Assembly (NCBI GenBank): GCA_032209605.1
Contig: JASFXZ010000008.1
Coordinates: forward strand, 3,596,001 to 3,660,000
Direction: 5' to 3'
Length of the DNA: 64,000 nucleotides
DNA from: Mactromeris polynyma
Taxonomy: Eukaryota; Mollusca; Bivalvia; Venerida; Mactridae
Below are positions 32,271-44,500 of this stretch, piece by piece (position 1 is the stretch's first letter; each line of letters begins with the position of its first letter). The position numbers and the translations under genes are program-made. The notes under the pieces were generated by a model that was not told the origin of the DNA, made no database searches, and saw only the letters and a list, made by a program, of their open reading frames with translations.

Positions 32271-32494
32271 CGTTTAGAAGTTATGAAACACAGACATCAA
32301 TCTTTTTCGAACCCCTATCAAATTTAGATAGCACTATTGACCCTGTATTCAGTCCGTTACATACAAGTAGTCCAAATACTGGCAAAAGTAAAGGAACAAG
32401 TAAATATAAATTCTCCACATCAAAGAGTAGAGATGATCGGATAACAAGTGGTCAACATAGCCATATCCGTATTAAAACTCCACCAAAACAAAAT

Positions 32495-33411
32495 CTACGC
32501 ATAATGACTGTAAACTGTAGAAGCGTCAAAGAAAATAACTCTGAATTCAAGGCTGTCGTGAACTATGTAAAACCAGACATAACCTGTGGGACCGAATCCT
32601 GGCTAAGAGGAATACAACCCGAACCGCCAAAACAAAACGCTATAAAAACGCAGAATTGTTTCCAGAAAACTTTCAAGTATTTAGTAATGACAGAAGCACC
32701 AGAGGTGGAGGGGTATTCATAGCAGTACAATCAAATTTAACGGCAGTAGAATGTGTCGAACATATTTCAAATTGTGAAATAGAATGTGTCAAAATTTCAC
32801 TAAAAGGCAGAATGGACCTTTATATTTCTTCTTTTTACATGCCAAAAAGGAACGAAAGGGACTTACAAGAACTGAATAATAAGCTCAGTGATATAACAAC
32901 GACCCAAAACAAACACTTTATACTTTGTGGTGACTTTAACTGCCCCGATATAATCTGGGACTCCTTGTCAATAAATACCCAAAACGTTGTACAGCAAAAA
33001 CTTATAGACACATCTAATACTGCTGGATTAACCCAAGTACATGAATAACCTACCCGCATGGGAAACATATTGGATTTAGTATTTACAACAAACCCATCGC
33101 TTGTCAAATCGTCGGTCAGCATACCCGGTATTTCGGATCATGACATCGTTATTAGTGACTTTGATATTAAGCCTACTTATTCAAATACAAAACCTAGGAA
33201 AGTGTTTATCTATAAGAAAGCGAAATGGGATAACATAAAATCTGACTGTTTGAATATCCGTGAAAAATTAAACCCACAAGCTAGTATTGAAGATATATGG
33301 ACTATGTTGAAAGATGGAATTACGAAAACAGTAAATAAAAATGTTCCTTCGAAAACACTCAAAAGAAAGAATAAACTACCATGGTTAAACAGTTGTTGTA
33401 CAACAGTTTGA
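32495..33411 (+). pseudogene. LINE apurinic/apyrimidinic endonuclease
   Basis: MTVNCRSVKEN, then DITCGTESWL (first catalytic block with E), FILCGDFNCPDI (G-D-F-N) and ISDHDIVISDF (S-D-H): the EEP-type endonuclease motifs in order. A frameshift falls near 32,630 and a stop at 33046-33048. Its role was to nick target DNA for target-primed reverse transcription. Confidence 0.85.
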
Positions 33412-33499
33412 ATCAGTCTTCATCAAAATCACAGGGAAGGCACCAACTGATAGTTTGAACTATTCAAATAACTTTATCCCTGATGCCTAAGATCTGCAC

Positions 33500-34230
33500 A
33501 TCGCAGAAAAGGGAGTTCTCAAGCAACTTTTGTCTATAAATATACCCAAATCCATGGGGCCAGATCAGATACTGAATATTTTACTGAAAACTTGTGCCAA
33601 AGAGTTGTCACCAGCCATTACGTATATCTTCCAAAAATCGATCGACCTTGGAACGCTACATTCGGACTGGAGAAATGCAAATATTAGCCCGATTTTCAAG
33701 AAGGGAGATAGACATCATGCAGAGAATTACAGACCTGTATCTTTAACAGTTGTACTGAGTAAAATACTTGAACATATTATCTGTGGACACTTACTTAAAC
33801 ACTTTGAACAATATAACATCCTTAAAGACTAGAATCATGGTTTTCGTTCTGTTTTTTCCATCGAAACACAACTCTTAGTAAGATGGAAGATTTATTGTAT
33901 CCACACGATCGGAAGAAACAAATGGACATTGCTATACTAGATTTTTCTCGTGCATTCGACACCGTGCCACACGACAAACTACTTCCGATAATTGAAAATT
34001 ATGTTGTAAGGGTCCTCTGCTACGGTGGCTATCTTCGTTCTTGAAAAACCGCCAAATGAATGTCGTGGTGGAAAGCGATCACTCGGACAGTACATCAGTC
34101 TTATCCGGAGTACCTCAAGGACCAGTCTTAGGCCCGCTAATGTTTCTTGCCATATAAATGATCTACCAGACACTGTAAAATCTAAAGTTAGACTATTCGC
34201 AGATGACTGCTTACTTTATAGATAAATATC
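33500..34230 (+). pseudogene. LINE reverse transcriptase
   Basis: Motifs in order over three frames: PKSMGPDQI, ISPIFKKGDRHHAENYRPVS, LDFSRAFDTVPHDKL (catalytic D), SGVPQGPVLGPL and LFADDCLLYR (F-A-D-D active site). Frame changes fall near 33,880, 34,010 and 34,150, so no functional enzyme is made. Confidence 0.88.
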
Positions 34231-34945
34231 TTCAAGGAAAGACCATGACATACTTCAAAATGATTTGAAAGAACTAGAAAAATGGGCAAACCTATGGGGC
34301 ATGAAATGTAATGCTATATTTTAAATGTTCGCCAGAAGTTATCATTCTTGTATCAACTAGATAATACGATTTTACAACAAGTAGACTCCAACCCATATTT
34401 GGGACTAACCATATCTAAGGAATTATCCGGGGAAACACATATAACCAATACCTGCAAGAAAGCAAACTCAACTCTTGGATTTTTAAAGAGAAACTTGAAT
34501 GCCGCAAATTAGCATATATTTCATTTGTACGTTCATCACTGGCATATGAGGTTATGCTACAGCAAAGATATTAATGCACTGGAAAGAATACAACGACTTG
34601 CAGCTCGCTTTATGCAAAAAGACTATTCCTCACGGGGTGATGGTTGTGTCAGAGCAATGCTGAAGAAACTTTAGTTAGACAGCCTCCAAGATCGCCGCAA
34701 ACAGGCAAGGTTAGTCTTCATGTTCAAGATATTTAGGGGTATGGTGCCAGCAATCAACAAAACACGTTATTTATCACCGATTGAAGAAAAGAGACAAATA
34801 AAAGCAAAAATATATCAAGACTCCATCCAAATAAATATAGTTGAAAAAATCGCCAAAAATCACTCCAACTGCTTCAAAATTAGAACAGCTGCTACCCTAC
34901 AATACAAAAACTCATTTTTCATCCAAACAGTGCCTAAGTGAGAGC
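34231..34945 (+). pseudogene. LINE ORF2 C-terminal region
   Basis: Fragments such as NDLKELEKWANLWGMK and the frame 34720-34941 (MFKIFRGMVPAIN, then FFIQTVPK) match the post-RT region of CR1/jockey-type LINEs: the W-x-x-x-W-x-M-x-F/C-N block and the C-terminal F-F-x-x-R/T-x-hydrophobic-x-x-W/K. Broken by stops. Confidence 0.65.
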
Positions 34946-35719
34946 GTCGCGGGAGCAGATACTGTTGAGGGCTTTAAGTGTGCCCTCAAGCCACGCCAAT
35001 AGGTGGCTCCACATCCAGCGAGTTATGCCAGAAGTGGCCCTACGCTGTACTACTACAGATACAGATAACCTAACAAACTGTCATTGAAACTGGTTATTGT
35101 CGTATTGTCGATATACTTAGGTTGTATCCTTTAACTAACTTAAAGTAAACATAACTAACGCTTAATCATACTTCGCAGTTATGTCACCCATTACCGGAAG
35201 TGATCGTGTTTATATAAGGGCTATATTTATATATTTAAAGTAATGTTAAACAATGTAATGACTGTATGAAACATAAATTGATATAAATGTATATGAGACT
35301 TTTAACAAGAAAGAAGACAAACCATTTTAAACACTTCAGTGATAAACTATTGTTATGTCTGAGTCCGTCACTAAGATGAGTCCACCAAAGTATAATGTAA
35401 GCACATGATATTATTTCAAGTACCTTGTCTGTTCTTCATATACCTTTTCCGAACGTTTCGTTATAAAATATAATTCATGAATAACTTAACACTGTGTCAC
35501 CGTTAGAATTTTGTATCAATAATAATGAAATATACAAGAAATAATTTTTTTCTGTTTTTAAAGAAAATTTGTAAAGGTTCCTTATTTATCTTTATATTTT
35601 TTGTTCGAGTTCATTCCTCCCACCTTCGGTGCTCGCCCAGCTTGTTTTCTCGATTTGTCATGTATGGATTCCTTCCCATGTTTGTCCCTTTCATTATTCT
35701 TTCTTTGAAATGCTTTTTG

Positions 35720-35815
35720 TAATTTGCTAGGCAATTCCCGATCAGTTCATTCCCATATATGTTTGCCGTGTAGGGAAGCATTATCTTGTGAATGTGGTGT
35801 TACCTCTCTGTAATG
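35720..35815 (+). repeat. Interspersed repeat family A, decayed short copy
   Basis: TTCATTCCCATATATGTTTG and AGGGAAGCATTATCTTGTGA then ATGTGGTGTTACC: a decayed 3' third of the family. Confidence 0.4.
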
Positions 35816-35861
35816 CAGCATTACCGTTCTGCGTGTCGAATAAATAGCTATGTTTTAAAAT

Positions 35862-36080
35862 TTAAATGAGAGTAAATAAGTTGCTACAGGGAGCGCCGCA
35901 TACATAAGACAGTGCTTCACCGCACAGACCTCCGCGAAAACAACAATCCATAAAACGAGACATTTGAGGAGGCTCAAGGGTACATACGTAAGTAAACAAG
36001 GGCGCAAGAAACGACCTGGCGGACTATAAGGGATAACTAGGAGAATTAAAGAGGACACACAGGGGAGGGTTAATGGATGG
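35862..36080 (-). repeat. Interspersed repeat family A, medium copy
   Basis: AATAAGTTGCTACAGGGAGC, CACAGACCTCCGCGAAAACA, GAGGAGGCTCAAGGGTACAT and GGATAACTAGGAGAATTAAA. Truncated after GGGTTAATGGATGGATAA. Confidence 0.72.
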
Positions 36081-36495
36081 ATAAGTATAATACTTTTATA
36101 TTAGTTTTATATTCTACCATACAACAGCTTCATTTTAAAAACTAAACTCAAACATTCCCGACAAGGGATATTCTGCCACTTAAAGATAATACTATCCACC
36201 AAGTTATCACTGAATTCATTTATAAGAATAATTGAAAACTCATGTATTATGAAGACATCTTAAGTATGAATAAGTATGCACCCCTTTCCTGTCTATCTGT
36301 ATTCATTAAGTATATACAGATCCTAAGAATTGATATATACAGTACTTTTCTACCGGGATGATTGTTATAATATAACACATATTATAATATAATGAGTATA
36401 AGTGCGTCTAATTGATGTGTACATGTTTGTGCGATTGTAGTTTAAGCATAATTTATGAATTTGTTATAGAAGGCCATGTTATGACTAAGAAATAT

Positions 36496-36540
36496 GAAAG
36501 AGAGAATAAGTTGCTACAGGGAACGCCACACACATTGTAT
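36496..36540 (-). repeat. Interspersed repeat family A, hallmark end only
   Basis: GAGAGAATAAGTTGCTACAG then GGAACGCCACACACATTG, about 45 bp. It stands about 50 bp from an oppositely oriented, almost complete copy. Confidence 0.6.
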
Positions 36541-36587
36541 GCATGTCTGTTACCTTCTCTAAATAAAAAAGTTACTTTTATTGTTAT

Positions 36588-37008
36588 TAAGTGTGAGGTT
36601 AGATAGCTGTTAAATCGATTTCAACCACCAGTATTATAACTGACAGTTCCAATGCTGTACATCGCTGTTTGTGTTTTGAATGTGTGTTGGGTTTCCCTCC
36701 CCCTATGCAGTTCTTTCACTTTGTATAGTGTTCCTTTTGTTTTCTCCCCAGTGTTGGCCTGTTGTGGCCGATTGTCTTGACCTTTCCTGTGATCATGTAC
36801 ATCCATACCCCCGTTTGACCTCTTTCATTCTCCTAGTTATCCCTTATGGTCGGCCGTTCCTTGCTCCCACGTTCACTTACGTATGTACCATTGAGCCTCA
36901 TCAAATGTCATATGTTTCATGTTTTGTTGTTTCGCGGAGGTCTGTGTGGTGAGGTACTGGCATATGTATGTGGCGTTCCCTGTAACAACTTTTTCTCTCT
37001 ATTATTGA
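36588..37008 (+). repeat. Interspersed repeat family A, almost full-length copy
   Basis: Runs from the distal end (GTGTGAGGTTAGATAGCTGT, TTAAATCGATTTCAACC) through TGTGGCCGATTGTCTTGACC, CCTAGTTATCCCTTATGGTC and CGCGGAGGTCTGTGTGG to GGCGTTCCCTGTAACAACTT. About 420 bp, a good template for the family. Confidence 0.8.
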
Positions 37009-37996
37009 TAATAGATAGAGGACATCAAATGAGTATTGCATATTAAGTATTTAATTTATTGCACGATTTGAATAAATGATACGAAGCGAGCCTCTGTTCA
37101 TATTGTTTTTAATCAACGAGTCCAATAGATGCAATGTTTAAAAACCCAAATTTAATATTCTATTTATCACACACATGAAAACTTTGCCTCGCTTATGTGA
37201 ATTGCATTGACGCTAAGTAAAAGTAGCCCCATTCCAAAAGTCATTATCGAGCATTATTCACAAATCTATAAACATTTATTAATTTTTTTTTCTAGCTCAT
37301 TATAGATCTATAAATCTAACAATTCATTAATGTCAGGCGTAGCTGTAAATAGAGAAAAACCTTTCTGAAAATACCTTTATTCTATTAATCGCGTATCTCT
37401 ACCCGACAAATTAGTGTAAAACACATTATTAAATTGACCTCTTTAATATTGACATCAGCGTCCCGAAAGTTATTAGTTTTTTTTTTAATTAAAGAGCCGA
37501 AAAAGTAGACCCATTCAAATTCATTATTTCTAAAATTATCCATAGATCTATGAATATTTTATCATTTTCCTGTTTATTAAATATATCAAACAATTCGCTT
37601 ATGTCGAGCGTAGCTGTAAAACATAAATAAAGGAAAACCTTTCGTCTGAAAAAAACCTTGATAAATATTTTAAATGACGTCATCCAGAATACACACGTAC
37701 AGTGAGTCCGTTCCATCTATCTGAATCATTATCGAATAATTATAAAGTATGTGGAATCTAATTTATTTTGCTTGATCTCGTCTAGCACTGAGGAACTCCA
37801 CTAGAACAGAAAGTATTGTTAAATGTTCCTCTGCACACTGATAATTTGTTGGTATCTTCTGAAACACAAGAGGTTGGGCGGATTTTACAGGACATGCTTA
37901 GTAGGCTATGTTTGTCATGACTAGCACGTTACCCGTAAATGGTTATCATATTTATATTTGATATTATTGATTTCTTTTTTTCGGTATAATGGTATT

Positions 37997-38174
37997 CAGT
38001 AAAACCTCAATAATAAGACAACTCTTGGGACTCTTGAAAAATAGTCTTCATTATTAGGTGGTCTTAATTTTGAGGTTGAATAAAGAGCAGAACAGTCCGA
38101 ATGGACTTGGACATTGTGGTCTTAATTTTGAGGTGGTCTTATTATTGAGGTGGTCTTTAAGTGAGGTTTTACTG
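37997..38174 (+). mobile_element. pogo/Tigger-like MITE, copy 4
   Basis: CAGTAAAACCTCAATAATAA at the left and AAGTGAGGTTTTACTG at the right, TA on the right flank, 178 bp. The interior repeats GGTCTTAxTxTTGAGGTGG motifs. This is the least decayed of the four copies. Confidence 0.75.
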
Positions 38175-40774
38175 TACTATCAAATAACTCCGCTTGGCAG
38201 TAATACTTTCAACATTATAAGAAACACTAACACCCATGGCTGTATCTCAGGTGTATTTTAAGATTGTCTTGTCAGTGGGTGCGTACCAACATCGTTGACC
38301 GGTCTTGCCACATGTAATTAAAGGATATATAAACATTACTTACACGTATTTTCACTCAGTACATTGTCATCCTTGCAATTAACCTGTTGTAATAGCTCCT
38401 GGACATATGTCTATCCGTTTATCTTGCTGACAGGAAGAGATTAGTAATATCACAAAAATAATAATTCCAATCTGAACATTGTATTAACATCTTACTCGCG
38501 TGAATCCATTTCAACAATGAAAAGGTTCGTTTATCGATGACCGACAGGAACAGGAAATATGAAGGGTTAGTATGGAACGCCGGCATGGTCTTTTGAGGTC
38601 ATGGAAATATATTATTATGTTTGTTTTATTAAATTATGAACCAATATCAGTGCATAAAATTTATGTTATGTCCCTATATCGTTATTTGTTGTGCCTTGGA
38701 ACTTTCATTGTGGCATTTCTTATTATATTATGAAGATACATATTTATATCATGCAGACAACTTATATCATTATGTGCATTATTTATTACATTTTGTCTCT
38801 ATTAGTCTTGCTCAAGACAAAAAGTTTCTAAAACCATCAAGCAAGTGATGATTTGCTTCCTGAACGGGAATACAATTCTAAATATAGTAACAGACTTCCA
38901 GATCTGGAAACAAGAAAGGGGAATCCCCGGATTTCCCGTTTAGGAAGTTTCTCACACTGTATATATTACATCATGTCATTTATTACTTCTATAATGTAAT
39001 AAAGAACAGACATTTTAATACATTTTATTGACTACAGAAGACAGTGTCGGCGTTCCATAAGTTTACATATCATAGATTGGCTCGCATTGTTGTTTACTTT
39101 CAAGTTAGCCAGTCTTTCATTTGCACAATAGTTTCGTTCTTAGACCTGCAAACGATATAAATGAATACATACGACAACATGTCTTTATAGTAGTTTTCAA
39201 AAGAAGTACGTATATTTTAAACTATATTTTAAACTATATTTTAAACCGGTACACCCATACATATCTTGTTTCAATCCATATATCTTATTCCTGCGTAGTT
39301 ACTGTGAAGTCAAACTGTGAACATGTCTATAAACCATATTTGATATGGCAGGATATGACAAATGATAATGTCTTTAAGGATTATGTTCGAGACTTCGTAG
39401 GCATTAACTTTTGCTCTGGGACCAACAGAATATGTTCTATTGAGTATCTTAAAAATACTATCAAGCCCTTTTGTGTTGTGTTGTGGTGTCTATAGTGTTT
39501 CGGGTTTACGTTGGTGTTTTCCGTGTTTCATTTTGTTTTGTCCATTGTCCAGTGTTTGTTTATGTATGTCGAAATATTGTGTGTCGAAGGTTGACCATTT
39601 TTAGTTTTTATTAATCGGCCATCCTGTTCTCCTAGCATTTCGTACAATGAGTCATTTATATCAGTTGAATTCATCTAGGCTTCTTTTTTCATTATGACAG
39701 CATTTCATAACATTATACTTATTTTCCTAATTGTATCAGATAGATTTCACCAAGCCGCTTTCTATATTATAACGGCATTTTGGCATTACCAACTTCTCTC
39801 AATAATGATGTTTATAACACATCTTAATACTCATTGGGTACAGTCGTATTTTTGTTTTAGATTTCTAAATAGATATATTTTGATTTGATTTCTATTTGTC
39901 TTTGCTTTAAATTCCATGTCCCTATCCTTAGCAATTAAGATGTTTGTTTTGTTAATTATTAACTACATTTTCCGGTTGACCTTACATAAGGTGATTGATT
40001 TGATATTTTATATCAAATACTTTGCCAGTCTATTACACTATTGTAGTACAATGTTTATATCCAACATGTACGTGTTGAAAGTGTTAGTTCCTGTTGGGTT
40101 TCCTTCTGATGAGGACATACTTCCTCACGTATATACATATCTCCAACAGGCGTTGGCAATTATCTGTTCCTAATTGTTCTGATACGAATGACAAACAATA
40201 TCGATGACAAGTGAAATTGACAGTTACTTCCGATAAACTATTTTTGGATTAATGTATTAATGTGAGGGTCGTCTATTGCTCTTGTTGTCAAGTTCATGTG
40301 TTCTTACCGCCGTAGAATAGCCGAAACGGATGTATTTTAATATGTTATAGTGTGGTTCAATGGTTCAAGGGTATATATTTATATATATGTAGTTTTGTTC
40401 AATAGCTTGTGATCTATACGATTACAAATACTCAGTAGACACTTGTTTTTTCCTGTTTTAAGAAGTTGTATTAATGATGACACAATATGCGTATGTTTAT
40501 TCGAGTTCGGTATCTTATATTTTCCGATTTTTATTACATTTGGTACTGTAATTAGCGGCTAGTACAAAAGAGATATTAAAGAACAACTAAGGGGGACAAC
40601 ACGGGGGTAAATTATTGCTCTACATGTGTGTGATGAATATACTGTCTAATAAATCAAAGAGCGTAAATGAATGCAACTAACAAACGAATAAGGTAATACA
40701 GAGTAACTAGGTATTGTGACCATTTACTTCAAGTATGAAGATATACATAGTTTGTTTAATATTACAAACGATAT

Positions 40775-41000
40775 ACAGAGGTTACAGGGAATGCCACATA
40801 AATAAGACAATATCTCCCCTCACAGAACCCAGGGAAACAACAAACTACGAAACATTAGGGATAGTTACAAGGGCAAACATGTATGGTAAGGGGGAAGTAA
40901 GGAATTGTCTGGCTATCAAATACATTAATGGGTAATTCAAGTGGATAAGAACGGAGAAAGGGATTGAATGGATGAAAAACACCACAGGTCATGCCAAGTC
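40775..41000 (-). repeat. Interspersed repeat family A, medium copy
   Basis: AGAGGTTACAGGGAATGCCA, CCCAGGGAAACAACAAACTA, AACATTAGGGATAGTTACAA and GGATTGAATGGATGAAAAAC with ACACCACAGGTCATG. A further fragment of the same interior (GGGGGACAACACGGGGGTAA) lies at 40575-40610. Confidence 0.68.
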
Positions 41001-41072
41001 AGATATACTTAATAGCATTACTTGTATCTGTTGCAAATAATGTTTGTTTCAATCATTAAATAACTTCCCAGT

Positions 41073-41112
41073 CACCAGTATGTGGCGTTCCCTGTATTAA
41101 CTTAATATATCT
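41073..41112 (+). repeat. Interspersed repeat family A, hallmark end only
   Basis: GTATGTGGCGTTCCCTGTAT then TAACTTAATATATCT. Confidence 0.5.
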
Positions 41113-41246
41113 TTAAAATAGTCCATTATATCAGAGAAAATATAAGAAATACACAATAAGCACTGACTTATTATGATACACAAGTTTAAAATTATACAGA
41201 ATCAACATTGATGCATGCAAATATCATAGTCATATGTCAATTAAGT

Positions 41247-41432
41247 AGGCACATACATACAAGTAGACAGAACGCAGATGTAGTACATTTACAGTAATGT
41301 AGTAAACTTCAAAGTCTTTGGTCTATTATTTAAACAATCCATAGACATTTAAACAGTGAACAAACGACATATTAAATATAGGCACATACATACAAGTAGA
41401 CAGAACGCAGATGTAGTACATTTACAGTAATG
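41247..41432. repeat. 53-bp direct duplication downstream of gene 2
   Basis: The 53-bp segment 41247-41299 (starting AGGCACATACATACAAGTAG) is repeated at 41380-41432 with no difference that I can see. Between the copies lies the 65-bp segment that also occurs in the last-but-two intron of gene 2 (42075-42139). Confidence 0.85.
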
Positions 41433-41482
41433 ATAAAATAACAACATTAAGCAAGTAAAACAATGATTGTATCAAACAAAAG

Positions 41483-41584
41483 TTATTTCTTCTCCATACA
41501 CATGAAGATAGACTTCAGTTTGGATGATAGTGAGGAGAAACTACCAGGACTTGACGCTTCAAGGTTTTCCATTTCAACACATAA
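41483..41584 (-). CDS. Gene 2 last exon and stop
   Basis: Visible residues 1009-1041, then TAA (41485-41483). The tail [20 protein letters not shown] ends EKK, with a predicted helix as in other plexins. No T-D-L-type PDZ ligand at the end, so this is unlike vertebrate plexin-B. Confidence 0.88.
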   Translation of the reverse strand, partial: LCVEMENLEASSPGSFSSLSSKLKSIFMCMEKK

Positions 41585-44500
41585 CTAAAATAGATGAATT
41601 AACTTATATTTACCATGCACTTGATTTCTGCCATAAAATAATATCGCAATTCAAAATTCTTATCAGTATGCCATTGTAATGAGACGGCAACTTATTCTCT
41701 CTTTGGTTAACAAGTGTTCAAGTGTACAAATGAGTATCAAATTTCTTTTTTCAAATACCAACAAAATATTGACTACTTGACTTACAGAAATGAATACTAT
41801 CCTACAGTCTTACTAGATGAACGGAGATCTTATATTTATAGTGTACTCAATGTTATCAAATAGCTAAATTAATCTTTGTCAAACAGGGTCTTGACAGGAA
41901 TATGAAATTCTCAGCATATTTGAAAAAAAAACATTAAGGTCAACAAAATGTAATGAAGCCTTACCTCAGTTTTGTAACTTACTGCATAATTGTACAACTC
42001 TATCAATGCGCTTTGTGTGTGAAACATTCCGGAAAATTTCTGTAAAAACGATGTTCACTATTCAGACTCGAAATAAACTTCAAAGTCTTTGGTCTATTAT
42101 TTAAACAATCCATAGATATTTAAACAGTGAACAAACGACCCAGTATAGACAAGTTTAATGTAGTGTTTAGCAAAGCATTTTTTATCTGAAATAGCAGGTG
42201 AAACTACGGTTTTACACATACAGAATTAGGCTTTCAAAGAATAACCAAAGACTTTTTTAAAATACGAATAATGATGCTAAAATCAAATGAGACAAAGTAA
42301 TATTTATACTTTAATATTGCACCGGACAATCCAGAACCTATTAGAAACACAACCAAACTCCTACGCAGTGATCGCCCTTTACATAGTGTTTAAAATAGTA
42401 TTTTGTTTTTTTATCGTTTGATTTTATTTATTACATTTTGACATTGTTCTAGTTATATTACAACAAATAAGGCTAATGCATGTTATGAAAATATAAATCA
42501 ATCAACAAAATAATACATTGTTTGCACGTGACAATGGTCGTTTATTCATCTGGCCATCATCACGTGACATTCGACAAGACAGTGATAAATGTTTTGCTAA
42601 GGGAGAGAAGCACTTTGTGGATTTAAATTCCCAACTATCCGTTCCGAGCATCCCTAATGCTTGTTTTAGCACATGGTTCTAGTGTCAAACTTCGTTCCAT
42701 TGTTGTACAATAAAATTCATACCATTACCTGAGAGACTTTCTGTGTAAGATAAGAATTAAGATCTTGATCACTGACAGCAGGTTTTTCTTTCATACCCTG
42801 GAAGTAGTCTCTCACCATGGTTTTATATCGAGGAATGTCTTTAGCAAACAGCAGTTTGTTTGATGGGGAGTTCTGTAATGTAGATATCGAGTTTATTATC
42901 AAAATAAATTGCGATGTAATAATTATTTGAATAATGATTGGACGTTTAGAGAAATATTTAGGGTTTTAGAATATAAACAGATAATAAAATATTTGCATTA
43001 CATCATGTATAGCACATATATGTAAACAGCACAAAAGTGCAAAACATAGTTTATTTTGTCTCAAGGCTTATGTTAGAATTTTCATACAAGAAAAACTACC
43101 AACACTGTCTTAATTGTGGCACAGGTGCATTTTAATCTACGTGTTATTGTAACTGTTTTACCAGTACATTTGACCGACTCTGCGTTGTCGAAATACAAAA
43201 CAATATTTTCAATAACTCTATGAGTGGAATTTTCATAAAGTACAACAATATTTTCAATAACTCTATGAGTGGAATTTTCATAAAGTAGACCAAGTCTTAC
43301 CTTGCTAAGAACTAAGTCAGCAGTTGAGCAGCTATCCATGAGTGTTTGTGCCACGACAGAAAGACAGGAATCAACTAGAATCGGCTTGTGGACATCGAAC
43401 ACAATTTCTGGATTCTTGATGATATTTACCCAGAATCTCAACAACAAACTGGAAATTTGTTCGTCATATAATTTTTAGATCGTTTATCCACAAATTAAAC
43501 ATTTCGAACATTTACCAGGGTTAATAGTACGAATAGAGAGCCGCTTAAATTGGCCTCAGAAAATAAGTCTCTCATTAGTAAACTTCATCGCAATTTAAAG
43601 ACATGTCTGTGTTGCCTTTTCGCTTTTTCTAATTGTTTGTATTTAATTTTATCCATATCAGCGTGTTGTTTGGTAGGTATCACACTTTGTGCGTGTTCAA
43701 GTATATCTTTGTAAGATTCGAAGTTTATAAATAACTCACGACTATTGTGACCTGTTCATTAAATGCGTGTTGTCATTTTATTTACTTTCCTGTCCCCAAT
43801 GGCCCTTCTGTTGAATTTTATTTTGTATTTATAATATTATTATGTTCCAAACGGATACTATGGTGATGTTATTGTTTTGTGCATTGGATATTCCCTGCGT
43901 GACTCCGTCACAGTTTGTATAATATCGGAATACAGCTAGTTATTCCTTATAGTCTACCAGGCCATTCCTTGCGACTCTGTTTCCCAACGTATGTACATTT
44001 AACCTCATCAAGCGCCTTATGTTTTATGGAGTGTTGTTTTACCAGAGGTCTTTGTGGAGTGGCATTATCTTATGTATGTGGCGTTCCCTGTAGCAACTTA
44101 TACATTCTCTCTCAATAATTGTTTGTGCTTTTAGGTAGCTATGCCGTAAAACATGTTTAAGCTATCAGTTTTGATGTAAATACTTTGCTAGGAGCTGTTG
44201 TGTTTCTAAGGGTTTCTTTCTCAATGTTCTCTTCATGGTTTACTGTTGGGGGTATTGTTTCTGCCTTTTTGTATTAATTTGTACCAATTTGTTTTCGTTG
44301 TATTTTGTAACCTTGCATCCATATTCCCAAACATGTTTACCCTTGGACCTCCTCAGTCCCTAAGTTTTGTAAATTGTTGTTTCCCTCGGATCTGTATGGG
44401 GAGACATTGTCTTATATATGTGGCGTTCCCTGTAACAACCTAATCTCTCTCCCTGTTTCATAGGGATGTCTGTTGGGAGGACCCATTTATGAGTGCTTCC

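Larger units (their letters stand above)
31560..35068 (+). mobile_element. CR1/L2-type non-LTR retrotransposon, decayed, with 2A-like motif and PHD finger
   Basis: Plus-strand order: 2A-like motif (DIESNPGP, 32048-32071), PHD-type Cys/His cluster (about 32090-32260), apurinic endonuclease (about 32500-33410), reverse transcriptase (about 33500-34230), C-terminal region, and a 3' end with short GATACA-type repeats (35057-35067). Several frameshifts and in-frame stops show it is inactive. It is almost full length, so it is not a typical 5'-truncated copy. The 5' limit is uncertain. Confidence 0.85.
35069..41482. other. Spacer between plexin gene 2 (3' end) and the LINE
   Basis: AT-rich spacer with family A copies, one MITE and two short direct duplications (listed separately). 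Between 37240 and 37680 an imperfect ~270-bp segment is repeated (TAGATCTATxAAT, GCGTAGCTGTAAA, AAAACCTTTC blocks). Plus-strand ORFs at 38636-38848 and 39121-39495 have no recognisable domain. The 3' untranslated region of gene 2 should lie just below 41483, but I see no clear AATAAA there. Confidence 0.55.

Noticed and set aside
39121..39495. 124-codon plus-strand ORF in the spacer between the genes
   Set aside because: Low-complexity start (repeated NYIL from an ATTTTAAACTAT tandem), no domain, no splice context. Probably chance in AT-rich DNA.
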